The notes under the pieces are model-generated. The model did no database searches. It was not told where the DNA came from and saw only the letters and a program-made list of their open reading frames with translations. Below are positions 14,989 to 26,513 of a DNA stretch of 27,385 nt, piece after piece. Every line of letters begins with the position of its first letter. The stretch's first letter is position 1. Source of the stretch: Candidatus Wallbacteria bacterium (GTDB taxonomy: Bacteria; Muiribacteriota; JAQTZZ01). The translations under genes were made by a program, and so were the position numbers. Where the stretch lies: assembly GCA_028687545.1 (NCBI GenBank), contig JAQTZZ010000056.1, positions 1-27,385 of the forward strand. The letters are read 5' to 3'.

Positions 14989-15378
14989 CTACTTGAAAAT
15001 CTCAAAATATCTCCGCCCGATCAGTTCAGCCACATAATCATCAAATGCTTCACCCGGCACGCGCATGCCTTCTGGAAGCATCCTTTTCAAACCTCTGGGA
15101 GGATGCTCTTCGAAATATTTTTTCCTGCCTTCCAGGGTGGAATTTGTTTCGTTCACTTTAATCAACTCCAAACCCAGTTTTTCCAAGATCACCCAGGCAC
15201 TTTTCATGGCAGTTCCGTCCCCCATTACGATCACTTTCACTCCAAACTCAGTCACCAGCGATTCTGCTGATTTGAACAGGTCCTCATTTGAGACAATTTG
15301 CCTGAAAAAACAAGAAGTGCGGGACAGCACTGCCAGCCCGCACTTTTCTGAACCCGGATCAACTGCAAGTATGATCAT
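14989..15378 (-). CDS. YqgF/RuvC-fold predicted nuclease
   Basis: 129 residues with an RNase H-like fold. The N-terminal A-V-D-P-G-S-E-K-C-G-L-A-V-L carries the first acidic residue (Asp7), V-I-V-M-G-D-G-T-A follows, then V-N-E-T-N-S-T with a Glu, and F-D-D-Y-V-A-E-L-I-G supplies late acidic residues. This is the divergent branch annotated as YqgF-like or predicted Holliday-junction resolvase, distinct from the usual RuvX. The acidic set looks complete, so catalysis is plausible. It is coupled to the binding-protein gene by an ATGA overlap and is nine bases before queD. It links the transporter and queuosine halves of the chain. Confidence 0.75.
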   Translation of the reverse strand: MIILAVDPGSEKCGLAVLSRTSCFFRQIVSNEDLFKSAESLVTEFGVKVIVMGDGTAMKSAWVILEKLGLELIKVNETNSTLEGRKKYFEEHPPRGLKRMLPEGMRVPGEAFDDYVAELIGRRYFEIFK

Positions 15379-16604
15379 TCAGCACTCATTACTTCTTTGT
15401 TGATTTTTTCCACAGCCTGATTCAGTGCATCTTCCACTGACTTTTTTCCGTTCAGAGCAGCTTCCATTTCAGGATTGATAATTTCTTCGATTCGTCCATA
15501 TCCTTTTAAAGGAGGCCTTGGAGCAGCAGTCTTCATCTGTTCCATAAAAGTACCCAGAATCGGATCCTTCTGTACTTCACTCGTGCCAAAAGCTTTAAGG
15601 TTGGTGGGAACCTGAGAAAGCTGTGAAGCCCATTTTCCCTGGAACTCATTGCCTGTGATATATCTCAGAAGACTGTATGCTTCTTTGGGGTACTTGCAGG
15701 ATTTAAAAATAACCATGTCTGAACCGCCGACATTGGTAGAAGTCCCCTTGGATCCGGCCGGGATCATGGCAACGCCGAAGTTTACTCCAGACTTCTGAAA
15801 ATTCTTGACATTCCAGGGGCCCATGAAAATCATGGCATACCGTCCGTTGAGAAAGCCCACTTCCGGGTTAATCGCCCCTGGAATCCAGGCACCACCTTCC
15901 ACCTTTTCCTTCAGATACAGGTCCACCTTGAACTGAAGGGCTTTGATCGCCTGCTCCTTGTTCAGGAGACAGGTCTTGCCGTCCTCGCTGATAAATTCAG
16001 CTCCAAATGTGTTAAAAAACGGAAAAGACCACCAGAGGCTGTTGTCCATGCCAAAACCGTATTGATTGTTTTCGGGTCTGGTAAGAGCTTTAGCCGCGGT
16101 CAGAAATTGATCCCAGGTCTGAGGTGGTTTAGCAGGATCAAGACCGCACTTCTGAAAAAGATCCTTGTTGTAGAAAAGACAGACTCCTGTGATTTGATCG
16201 GGAAGCCCGTAAATTTTGCCTTTATAGATATTCGAATAAAGGGCTGCCTTGACGAATTCACTTTCCAGTTCGCGTACTCCAAATTCATCCAGTGCCAGGA
16301 CAGCATCGTTGGAAACGAGCTCAGCCAGAAAACCGGTATCGATCCTGCCGAGATCAGGGGCTCCTTCCACTGTAAGCGAGGTCCGGTATTTAGCTTCATG
16401 CCCGACCCACGGGATCTGCGAAACCTTGATTTCTATCCCGGGATTTCTGTCCTGATAATCCTTGATCAATTTTTGGAACAGCTCATGTTCTTCATTGTTA
16501 TAGCTTTCCCAGACATTCAAGAGAATCTTCCCATTGCTGACTGTTTTTTCGCCACCGCATCCTGCGATGAACAGAACGGCTAGCAGACATGCCAGAATTC
16601 TCAT
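15375..16604 (-). CDS. Sugar ABC transporter substrate-binding lipoprotein
   Basis: 409 residues from the ATG at 16604, which has a GGAGGG ribosome site; the open frame upstream to 16751 is inside the permease gene. A lipoprotein signal peptide ends in L-F-I-A-G-C (Cys16), so the mature protein is lipid-anchored in the envelope. The body is a MalE/UgpB-type solute-binding protein: W-E-S-Y-N-N-E-E-H at the start, Y-G-L-P-D-Q-I-T-G, L-F-Y-N-K-D-L-F, P-P-Q-T-W-D-Q-F, and F-M-G-P-W-N. The substrate cannot be read from the sequence; carbohydrate is the usual one for this cluster. It follows its two permeases after 32 bases. Confidence 0.93.
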   Translation of the reverse strand: MRILACLLAVLFIAGCGGEKTVSNGKILLNVWESYNNEEHELFQKLIKDYQDRNPGIEIKVSQIPWVGHEAKYRTSLTVEGAPDLGRIDTGFLAELVSNDAVLALDEFGVRELESEFVKAALYSNIYKGKIYGLPDQITGVCLFYNKDLFQKCGLDPAKPPQTWDQFLTAAKALTRPENNQYGFGMDNSLWWSFPFFNTFGAEFISEDGKTCLLNKEQAIKALQFKVDLYLKEKVEGGAWIPGAINPEVGFLNGRYAMIFMGPWNVKNFQKSGVNFGVAMIPAGSKGTSTNVGGSDMVIFKSCKYPKEAYSLLRYITGNEFQGKWASQLSQVPTNLKAFGTSEVQKDPILGTFMEQMKTAAPRPPLKGYGRIEEIINPEMEAALNGKKSVEDALNQAVEKINKEVMSAE

Positions 16605-16636
16605 TTTCCCTCCTTGTTCCTCAGAAACTGTCCATT

Positions 16637-17503
16637 TCATTCTTTGACCGCACCCTGAGTCATGCCTTCGATGAAAAACTTCTGGGCGAACCAGAACATT
16701 ATGGCGATCGGGATAATCGAAAAACAGGAAGCTGCCATCATCAATTCCCACTCATTGGCATGCGGCCCTCTGAACAATGCAAGACCCACCGGCAATGTCC
16801 GGATATTCTGGGTCAGACCGGGGTCGCTGACTACCAGCTGCCAGAGAAAATTTGACCAGTGAAAGAGGAAGGTCATCAGAAACAATGTGGCTACAACTGG
16901 AAAAGCCAGCGGAATGATCACGCGACGGAAGATCTGCCATTCGCTGGCTCCATCGATTTTGGCTGCTTCGATCAGTGAAGTGGGAATTGTCTCAATGAAC
17001 TGGCGCAGCAACAGAACGCCGAACACTGAAGCCAGATGAGGAATAATCATGGCTTTGTAAGTATTGTACCAGCCCATTTTCACTATGATCACAAACTGGG
17101 GGATCATGTACATCATGCCAGGGATCATCATGGTGGATAACAGGAGATAGTAAATTTTTTGTCTGCCCCAGAATTCTTTTTTAGCAAAGACATAACCTGC
17201 CATGGTGGCAAAAAAGGTGGCAAAAAAGGCTGCAGTCCCTGCGACAAATAAGCTGTTCAAGAAATAAACGCTGAAATTCATGCCCTGCCAGACCTTGATG
17301 AAATTCTCCCGGGTGTACATTGTGGAAAAGTCACTCAGATTGTGGGGGAAAAGCTGGAACTTCAGGGCTGTTCCAGGAATTTTAAAGGCAGTGCAGATCA
17401 TCCAGATGAAGGGGTAAGTTACTAAAATCCCGGTGGCAGTCAGAGCAAGGTAGAGCACCGTTCTCTTCAGATAAAACCAATTATCCTTTTTGATGACGCT
17501 CAA
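16637..17503 (-). CDS. Sugar ABC transporter permease, MalG type
   Basis: About 288 residues. I start at the TTG at 17503, which has GGAGG five bases upstream and overlaps the stop of the previous permease as TTGA. The frame runs further to 17608 but only inside the other permease gene. Six transmembrane helices are visible, and the EAA loop reads E-A-A-K-I-D-G-A-S-E-W, followed by I-I-P-L-A-F-P, where the transport ATPase docks. The C-terminus F-F-I-E-G-M-T-Q-G-A-V-K is typical of MalG relatives. No ATPase gene accompanies it. Confidence 0.93.
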   Translation of the reverse strand: MSVIKKDNWFYLKRTVLYLALTATGILVTYPFIWMICTAFKIPGTALKFQLFPHNLSDFSTMYTRENFIKVWQGMNFSVYFLNSLFVAGTAAFFATFFATMAGYVFAKKEFWGRQKIYYLLLSTMMIPGMMYMIPQFVIIVKMGWYNTYKAMIIPHLASVFGVLLLRQFIETIPTSLIEAAKIDGASEWQIFRRVIIPLAFPVVATLFLMTFLFHWSNFLWQLVVSDPGLTQNIRTLPVGLALFRGPHANEWELMMAASCFSIIPIAIMFWFAQKFFIEGMTQGAVKE

Positions 17504-18405
17504 TCTTTCCTCCGGAACAACCAGTTGTTGAAAAGTGAGATGGTGACAGTGATGACCAGGAGTACATATGACATCGCCGCCGCATAACCGTACTGATGAT
17601 TCTCCCATTTCTGGAACAGGTAATAACCGGTCAGTTTTGTTGCTCCCAGAGTGTTTTTCCCGAGCAGCACCACTGGGCCACCACTGTCGGTCATGGCATA
17701 GATTTCAGTAAATGCATTGAGTGCGGCCATGGTTCCCGTAATGATCATGAACAGAATCACAGGAGAAAGAAGGGGAATGGTAATTTTGGTGAATTTCTGC
17801 CAGTTGGATGCTCCGTCGATTTCAGCTGCTTCAAAAATGCTTTCAGGAATATTCTGCAGGGCAGCCAGGAACAGGATCATGCCGAAACCGGCTCCTTTGA
17901 GCACCATGGCTACAGCTATCCCCGGGAGTGCGGTCCAGGGGTTGCCGAGAATTCCTCCCTGCAGTGTGATCCCAAAATGTTCCAGCAGGTTCGTCACCAT
18001 TCCTCCGCTGGTGTAAAGGAGTTTCCAGATAATGCCGACAACCAGCAGATCCAGCACATTCGGCAGGAAATAGACACTGCGGAAAATCATTTTTCCAGGA
18101 AGCCGGTTGTTGAGAAGCAGAGCGAGCAGCAGCGAGAATCCGATTCCGGTAGGAATCGTCAGCGCTGCGTAATAAAATGTCATCAGCAGCGACCACCAGA
18201 ATTCTGCGTCTGCGAACAGCTCCTGGTAATTCTTCAATCCCACAAAACGCAGACCAGTGATGGAATAACCTGTTTTCTGGCAGAGACTCAGATAAAGAGA
18301 GTAAAAAATCGGGAAAGCCAGAAAAACCATGAAAATAACTATGAAAGGAGAAAGGAAGGTGTAAGAAACTATGCTTTCCCTTGTTTCTTTTCTGATGTCT
18401 GCCAT
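17500..18405 (-). CDS. Sugar ABC transporter permease, MalF/UgpA type
   Basis: 301 residues with six predicted transmembrane helices, an N-terminal S-P-F-I-V-I-F-M-V-F-L-A-F-P-I segment, and an EAA loop (E-A-A-E-I-D-G-A-S-N-W then I-T-I-P-L-L-S-P). It pairs with the MalG-type permease to form the membrane channel. It is the first gene of the long minus-strand chain and is divergent from pyrG. No Shine-Dalgarno precedes the ATG; the -10 box lies six bases from it, which suggests a leaderless start. The next internal Met is inside the first helix, so a later start is unlikely. Confidence 0.93.
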   Translation of the reverse strand: MADIRKETRESIVSYTFLSPFIVIFMVFLAFPIFYSLYLSLCQKTGYSITGLRFVGLKNYQELFADAEFWWSLLMTFYYAALTIPTGIGFSLLLALLLNNRLPGKMIFRSVYFLPNVLDLLVVGIIWKLLYTSGGMVTNLLEHFGITLQGGILGNPWTALPGIAVAMVLKGAGFGMILFLAALQNIPESIFEAAEIDGASNWQKFTKITIPLLSPVILFMIITGTMAALNAFTEIYAMTDSGGPVVLLGKNTLGATKLTGYYLFQKWENHQYGYAAAMSYVLLVITVTISLFNNWLFRRKD

Positions 18406-18411
18406 AACAGA

Positions 18412-21179
<2,768 letters not shown>

Positions 21180-22416
21180 TTGACAGTCTGCGGCAGAATA
21201 CTGTTCCAATCACATCCAGATGCCAGGCTGATTGTTTTTTCTGCAGCAACAAATTTAATCCGCCGGGTGTTTCGGTATACAGCTTCGATTTCACTGTTGA
21301 GATCCTGAAGCAATATTTTCAGCTGCTCTCTTCTGACTCGCCCATCATCATAGGTGAATCCGCAACGAGGATCTGCGAAGGAGAGCCTCTGCTGCATCCG
21401 GATCTGAAGAAAATTCTTTCAAGCTTGAGAGAACTTTATCCTGAAACACCCATCAAACTTACAACGAATGGTGTACTTCTCGACCGGGACTGGCTTGATT
21501 TTTTCATTAAAATCAAGCCCTTCGAACTCACAGTCTCAGTCAATTCGATCGGACGCCACTATGAGTTCATGAAGTGCGAGCTGCTCCTTCCGCTCCCATT
21601 CATTACAGAATTTCTGTCCAGTAATTCTGTACCGCTCAACATCAGCCTGGTTTATTTTCGCCAGTTTGAAACAGATCTTTTCAGAGACCTCGAGTCTCTG
21701 AAAAAACTGCCCGCTCAATTATGGCGAATTCTAAAACCTGGCCGGTCTAAACTCGCTGATTTCAATGCAGACTGGCCTGAGAAATCATTTTATAAAAAAC
21801 TGGACCCATTCAGAGAGGACCGATTGATTCTGCTGGAACCTCCCGAACTCTCTGATCTTGAGGCCAGAGTGCTTGGATTTACCCGCGTTTTTAAGTCTGG
21901 ATTGCTGAAAGCGGGAGATGTAATTCTTGAAGTATCAGGGATTCCGGTGAAATCAAGGTATGAAGCTTTTCTTACTCTCACTTCTCTAAAAGATCCGACA
22001 ATCAGATTCCAGAGAAACGGTCAGCTTTATGAGATGACTATCAGGAAAGAAAGAAAAGAAAAAAGCGGACTGGTTTTTGAACATGATATCCATCCTGATG
22101 ACTGGAATTCTGTTTCAGGAATTCTTGCCAGCAATTTCAGGATTGTCTCTGCCCCTTTACCCGCATCTTTTCTGAAATCGATTTTCCCCGAAAAAAGGGA
22201 ATTGATTATTTCCTGTCCGAATACAGTTTTCGGAGGTAATATCTGTGTGGCAGGACTGATGACACTTCAGGATCTGACAAAACTCGGCTTGAGCGGAAAA
22301 TACTACCTGCCTTCCGTGATGTTCAACAATCTCGGTTTTGACCTTACGGGGCAGACGATCAAGAGTGGCGGGTTCGATGTCAGGCACAAGGCATTTTATC
22401 TGGAACTTTGAATCCT

Positions 22417-22460
22417 AAAAAAAAGGAGCTGTCCGACTTTTTGGACAGCCCCTTTTATTA
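22417..22460. terminator. Bidirectional Rho-independent terminator
   Basis: Between the convergent radical SAM and parvulin genes, AAAAGG-a-GCTGTCC and GGACAGC-c-CCTTTT form a 13-bp stem with one mismatch and an eight-base loop. On the plus strand TTTTATT follows. On the minus strand the stem is followed by a run of eight T, giving a strong terminator for the parvulin gene. Confidence 0.9.
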
Positions 22461-22475
22461 TCGCAAGTCTAATTC

Positions 22476-25400
22476 TCAAAGCCGTTTCAGGAAATTAATG
22501 ATATTCTCTTGATCGAGTTTGACTCTGGTCAGATTGTGGGCTTCCTGCATCCAGTATTGGAAAGCCTTATCCTTGCGTGGTTTCAACAGCTGGGCTTTGA
22601 TTTCCTCTTTTTTTTCGGCCAGCGGGATTGTTCTGGCAGGCTTCTTGTCGGTCACCTGCAAAAGATGAAATCCGTAAGGCGATTTGATGATGTCGCTGTT
22701 CTTTCCGACTTCTAGGCTGAATGCCACATCTTCGATTTCCTTGGGAAGTTTCCCGCGTGGAACTTCTCCAATATCCCCACCCATCTCACGGCTCTGGTCA
22801 AGTGAGAATTTGCGTGCCAGCTCCATGAAGTTTTCACCCTGAGACAGCTGAGTCTTGACTTTTTTAGCGGTTTCTTCATCCTTGAGGAGGATATGCCGCA
22901 GCCTGACCTTTTCGGGTTCTTTATACTGATCAAGATTATTCTCGTAATATTTGGTAATCTCGGAATCAGCTATTGAAGAATTCAACATTTCCTCAATGTC
23001 TTTCTGGACTTCAGAGTAGGGCTTGATCTTACCCGGTTCTTTTTTCACAGCCCTGATTACATGATAACCAAGCTGTGTGTCTACTACCGGTGAATATTCG
23101 GCTGTGTCAAGCAGCTGGCAGTAGACCTTGAAATTCGGATCAAGATTCAGCCCAAAAGAAAAGCTGCCGCCGGTAAAGTTATAACCGAAGGTTCCGCCCT
23201 CATCCTTGAAACGAATGCTTTCTTCCTGATCCACAGAACCGTCGGCATTGACTAACCCAAGTGTACCGCCGCTCTGGGAAGTGGATCCATCTGAATATTT
23301 CTTGGCCACCTCTTCAAACGAGATTCCCTGCTTCAGCTCTGCAAGAGCTGCTTCGGCCAGTCTTCTAGCTTCCTTATCTGCCTTTTCGGAAACCTTCTTC
23401 TCCAGTACCTGATCTGCGACTTTTTCAAAAGGCTGTACAACCGGAGATTTGATTTCAGCAATTTTTAAAACTTCCACTCCATCATTCAGATCCACTTTCC
23501 CGACTTCTCCTTTCCTCATGGAAAACAGTTTGTCTTCCAGCTGAGAAATCAGGCTTTTACCGGCAATCCAGTATGGATCGATCAGAGATTTATCGAAGTC
23601 GTCCTGAAATTTACCCTGCGGAATGAAGCCTGTGTCGCCGCCGTTCTTGGCACTGTCAGCTTTGGAATTTTCCCGTGCCAGCACGGTAAAATCGGCCCCT
23701 TTGGCAATTTTATCGATCAGTTCGTCAGCCTGGTTTTCGACGGTTTTCTTAGCCTTGTCATCCAGGAGTTTTTCCTGGACTTTCTTATCCACAGCCGCGA
23801 ACGGCATGGGTTTCTTGTCTTCCCGTTCCAGGATCTTGAACACATGGATTCCATGCACTCCTTCAATTACCGTGGAAATCTCCTCTGTGCCAAGTTTAAA
23901 GACGACCCCCTCGATCGCCTGGTCCAAAGATTTTCCATCCATGATCTCATCTTTGATGATCTGGTCATTGAATCCGTCGGGTTGCCTGCCGCGATAGAAA
24001 AATCCCAAATCTCCGCCCTTAGAGGCTGTTTTGGCGTTTGAAAATTTCATGGCCAGCTGGGCGAAATCTTCACCTTTCACCGCTGACTGGCGAATCTCTT
24101 CGGCTTGTTTTTTCAAGTAATCCCGGACTTTGATCCCTGCCAGTTCATCCTCGATTTCCTTTTTTACTTCCTCGAATTTCTTGGTGTTCTCTGCCTTGTG
24201 TTCAAGCACCTTGATGATATGATATCCGAAGCTCGTTTTCACAGGTTCACAGATCTTCCCGATTTCAGCTGCAAAGGCAGTATCTTCAAATGCTTTTGTC
24301 ATCTCTCCACGGGCGAACAGGCCGAGATCCCCGCCGTTTTCAGCGCTGGCGCTGTCCTTGGAAAACTGCTTGGCCAGAGTTGTAAAATCTTCCCCGTTTT
24401 TCAAACGGCCGTAAAGATCTTTAGCCTCTTCTTCCTGATTCACCAGGATGTGCTGGGCATGAACCTTTTCGGGATCTTTATACCTGTCGAGATTGTCCTT
24501 GTAATATTTCTGAACATCTTCATCAGTGATAGTGACTTTTTTTCTGTTCTCTTGAGAATCCGGTGCCAGCAGGATATGCTGAGCCCTCATTTTTTCAGGA
24601 TACTGATAATCGGCAATATTCTTTTCATAATATTCCCTGACTTCATTCGTACCAAAAACAATCCTCGTTTTGTCCACATCGGAAAACTTCAGATAAATAT
24701 GGTTTGCTCTTATATTCTTTGGAGTCAGAAAGTCCCGCTCGCGCATCTTGTAGTAACTCTGGAGCTCCTCGGTTCCGGTTTGTGTTATAAAAAGGTCCTT
24801 GCGCTTCTTGGAATTCTTGTCCAGGAAGATATGGGCGATTAAAGTCTTTTCCTCGGAGCGGAACATCTCCTGGTGTGAATCATAGAAAGAGTATGCTACC
24901 TTGTCCACTTTCTCTTTCTCCAGGATAGTGCGGATGTCACTCGCTACATCGTTGAGCCCCAACTGAATCTCACTGGATTTTCCGTTGACTGTGGTTTCCT
25001 TCTTGAACTCATTCTTGTGCTGTAAATAAAAGGCTTCCACTGAATCCTGGCTGACAGCCAGATCAGTCATCATGTTGGCCTGAATCTTTTCGATTATCAT
25101 CGGCACTTTCTGCCCGTCGATCACTCTTGCCAGATCCGGGCTGCCCTCCTTGATCTTGGCCAGCAGTTTGTCTTTGTCAATTACCTGCCCCATGCGTTTG
25201 TAATTGGATACTATGCTGTCGACGGCTTCTTCGTCGCTGATGTTGATCTTGAGCTCTTTGCCTTTCTGTTTGATGATCAGCATGTTGGCCATGTTCTTCA
25301 GATAATCCAGTTTCCCGTCAAGAGTATTCAATTTGAAGTAATTTTTGTATTCAGGAGAAGTACTCTGCAGTTCATCGTAATACTCCCGTAGAACTATCGA

Positions 25401-25628
25401 TTCCCCGTTGACTTCGGCAAGCGGCTTCTTGAGTTCCTCGCTGGTGAACTGGCTGTTTTTCTGTTCTTCTTTATCTCCTGAATTCTGATCAGTCTTTTCC
25501 TTGGCCTTCTGTGCGCGCTGATAAGTGAACTGCGCTCCCATCACGAAGATCGAAGCCACAAAACAGGCTACTATGGACCAGATGACAGCGCTGATCCATT
25601 TTCTCTTAGTGCTTTTGCCGAATATCAT
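22476..25628 (-). CDS. Membrane-anchored multi-parvulin peptidyl-prolyl isomerase (PpiD/SurA-like)
   Basis: 1050 residues, far longer than PpiD (about 620) or SurA (about 430). One N-terminal transmembrane anchor (about 11-32) precedes a Lys/Glu-rich linker, a SurA_N/PpiD-like chaperone domain (about 68-250) and a chain of parvulin modules. Modules at about 388-478 and 907-995 are complete (Q-H-I-L-V ... G-G-D-L-G ... F-G-Y-H-I-I-K; R-H-I-L-L ... G-G-D-I-G ... Y-G-F-H-L-L). Three between (about 505-600, 632-727, 755-862) keep G-G-D/T-x-G but have insertions and lost the leading HI strand. Three extra HI-strand half-repeats lie at about 261, 306 and 347. It probably folds outer-membrane proteins. 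ATG has an AGGAGG ribosome site. Confidence 0.9.
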   Translation of the reverse strand: MIFGKSTKRKWISAVIWSIVACFVASIFVMGAQFTYQRAQKAKEKTDQNSGDKEEQKNSQFTSEELKKPLAEVNGESIVLREYYDELQSTSPEYKNYFKLNTLDGKLDYLKNMANMLIIKQKGKELKINISDEEAVDSIVSNYKRMGQVIDKDKLLAKIKEGSPDLARVIDGQKVPMIIEKIQANMMTDLAVSQDSVEAFYLQHKNEFKKETTVNGKSSEIQLGLNDVASDIRTILEKEKVDKVAYSFYDSHQEMFRSEEKTLIAHIFLDKNSKKRKDLFITQTGTEELQSYYKMRERDFLTPKNIRANHIYLKFSDVDKTRIVFGTNEVREYYEKNIADYQYPEKMRAQHILLAPDSQENRKKVTITDEDVQKYYKDNLDRYKDPEKVHAQHILVNQEEEAKDLYGRLKNGEDFTTLAKQFSKDSASAENGGDLGLFARGEMTKAFEDTAFAAEIGKICEPVKTSFGYHIIKVLEHKAENTKKFEEVKKEIEDELAGIKVRDYLKKQAEEIRQSAVKGEDFAQLAMKFSNAKTASKGGDLGFFYRGRQPDGFNDQIIKDEIMDGKSLDQAIEGVVFKLGTEEISTVIEGVHGIHVFKILEREDKKPMPFAAVDKKVQEKLLDDKAKKTVENQADELIDKIAKGADFTVLARENSKADSAKNGGDTGFIPQGKFQDDFDKSLIDPYWIAGKSLISQLEDKLFSMRKGEVGKVDLNDGVEVLKIAEIKSPVVQPFEKVADQVLEKKVSEKADKEARRLAEAALAELKQGISFEEVAKKYSDGSTSQSGGTLGLVNADGSVDQEESIRFKDEGGTFGYNFTGGSFSFGLNLDPNFKVYCQLLDTAEYSPVVDTQLGYHVIRAVKKEPGKIKPYSEVQKDIEEMLNSSIADSEITKYYENNLDQYKEPEKVRLRHILLKDEETAKKVKTQLSQGENFMELARKFSLDQSREMGGDIGEVPRGKLPKEIEDVAFSLEVGKNSDIIKSPYGFHLLQVTDKKPARTIPLAEKKEEIKAQLLKPRKDKAFQYWMQEAHNLTRVKLDQENIINFLKRL

Positions 25629-25660
25629 GTTTCCTCCTGGGTATCTGATGGTTTTTGGGA

Positions 25661-25690
25661 ATTATAACATACATCCGGAAGCCGATGCAA
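25661..25690 (-). promoter_or_regulatory. Promoter for the multi-parvulin gene
   Basis: On the minus strand TTGCAT (25685-25690), an 18-base spacer and TATAAT (25661-25666), with an extended -10 TGT before it, lie about 33 bases upstream of the ATG at 25628. The ribosome site CAGGAGGAAA follows. It is back to back with the tRNA promoter. Confidence 0.65.
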
Positions 25691-25701
25691 AAGGAATAAA
25701 C

Positions 25702-25730
25702 TTGACAGCACAGTAATTTTCAGTTATAAA
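25702..25730 (+). promoter_or_regulatory. sigma70 promoter for tRNA-Pro
   Basis: TTGACA (25702-25707), a 17-base spacer and TATAAA (25725-25730): a perfect -35 and a one-mismatch -10 at ideal distance, with the tRNA beginning nine bases later. Confidence 0.88.
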
Positions 25731-25739
25731 ATAAAGCGT

Positions 25740-25818
25740 CGGAGTGTAGCTCAGCCTGGTTTGGAGCGCTTGGTTCGGGACCAAGAGGTCGTAGGTTCAA
25801 ATCCTATCACTCCGACCA
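25740..25818 (+). tRNA. tRNA-Pro (anticodon CGG)
   Basis: A 79-base cloverleaf. The acceptor stem is CGGAGTG with CACTCCG, discriminator A, and an encoded CCA. The D stem is GCTC/GAGC with an eleven-base loop. The anticodon stem CTTGG/CCAAG encloses TTCGGGA, giving anticodon CGG (reads CCG). The T arm is GTAGG-TTCAAAT-CCTAT. The C1-G72 pair and discriminator A are normal for bacterial tRNA-Pro. The D-loop position before GAGC is G rather than the usual A21. The structured repeat starts two bases after the CCA. Confidence 0.96.
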
Positions 25819-25820
25819 AT

Positions 25821-25984
25821 ACTCTGTTAAAAACCACCCATCTGCTTCGTTGCACTCAACCTTAGTCAGTCATCGTACGTTTCAAGTGCATCTTGACCAA
25901 TACATTTCAATGGTTTAGATGCGCTAGATACGTTTCCTTCCCTCGGTTTCGTGCGCCTTGCATCTGGATGGTTTTGAACAGAGT
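25821..25984. repeat. Structured dispersed repeat, copy 2
   Basis: A 164-bp element in the same orientation as copy 1 at 11590-11757. Terminal inverted repeats start with ACTCTGTT and end with AACAGAGT (20 of 25 positions complementary). The inner hairpin is about 25885-25925 (AGTGCATCT with AGATGCGCT). The core from CATCTGCTTCGTTGC to CCTTGCATCTG is nearly identical to copy 1, whereas the ends and parts of the stems differ but stay self-complementary. It fills the gap between tRNA-Pro and the end of thpR. No coding potential. Confidence 0.85.
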
Positions 25985-25994
25985 TATTATGAAA

Positions 25995-26513
25995 CTACTT
26001 CATTAATGTTCTGTACTCAGGCCCCTGAAGTCTCAGGATGCTTTCAAAAAAATCGATTCTGCCGCTGCAAGTCAGCTGGATCTCAAGATTTGCAGGAATT
26101 GTCACAGCAGAAGGTTCTTTAAGACGGGCGATCGTCAGATGCGGCTGGAACACATGCTTTTCGGGCTGAAATCCCATTCCGCATAATGTATTTTCGATTT
26201 GTAGCGCCAGTGGGGACAGGTCAGGATTTACTCCCTGCAGAGCAATCACTCTGGGTCTGGAAGCAGATGGGAAAAATAAAATTTCATTGAATTTCACAGG
26301 AAACACCTTTTTAAATTCAGAAAGTCCAGTTAAATATTGTTTAATAGATTCAACCTGCTGAACAGATGTTTCCCCCAGAAATTTCAGTGTAATGTGCAAA
26401 TTGGAGATGGCAGTCCATTTTAATCGAGGCGCTTCTTTTCTCAACGTTTCAATCAGTTGAGACAGTGCTGTTTTATCATTGCTCGTGAAATCCAGGGCGA
26501 TAAAGGTTCTCAT
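25995..26513 (-). CDS. thpR: RNA 2',3'-cyclic phosphodiesterase
   Basis: 172 residues of the 2H phosphoesterase (LigT/ThpR) family, which opens 2',3'-cyclic phosphates at RNA ends. The two catalytic H-x-T/S motifs are L-H-I-T-L-K-F-L-G (His40, Thr42) and P-H-L-T-I-A-R (His125, Thr127). The N-terminal M-R-T-F-I-A-L-D-F is also typical. The ATG overlaps the stop of the upstream GspE-like gene as ATGA, so the two are co-translated. The structured repeat lies directly after its stop. Confidence 0.94.
   Translation of the reverse strand: MRTFIALDFTSNDKTALSQLIETLRKEAPRLKWTAISNLHITLKFLGETSVQQVESIKQYLTGLSEFKKVFPVKFNEILFFPSASRPRVIALQGVNPDLSPLALQIENTLCGMGFQPEKHVFQPHLTIARLKEPSAVTIPANLEIQLTCSGRIDFFESILRLQGPEYRTLMK

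Noticed and set aside
16605-16751. N-terminal extension of the binding-protein frame.
   Set aside because: It lies inside the permease gene, would bury the lipoprotein signal peptide, and the ATG at 16604 has GGAGGG upstream.
17504-17608. N-terminal extension of the MalG-type permease.
   Set aside because: It lies wholly inside the upstream permease gene; the TTG at 17503 has a ribosome site and gives the usual length.
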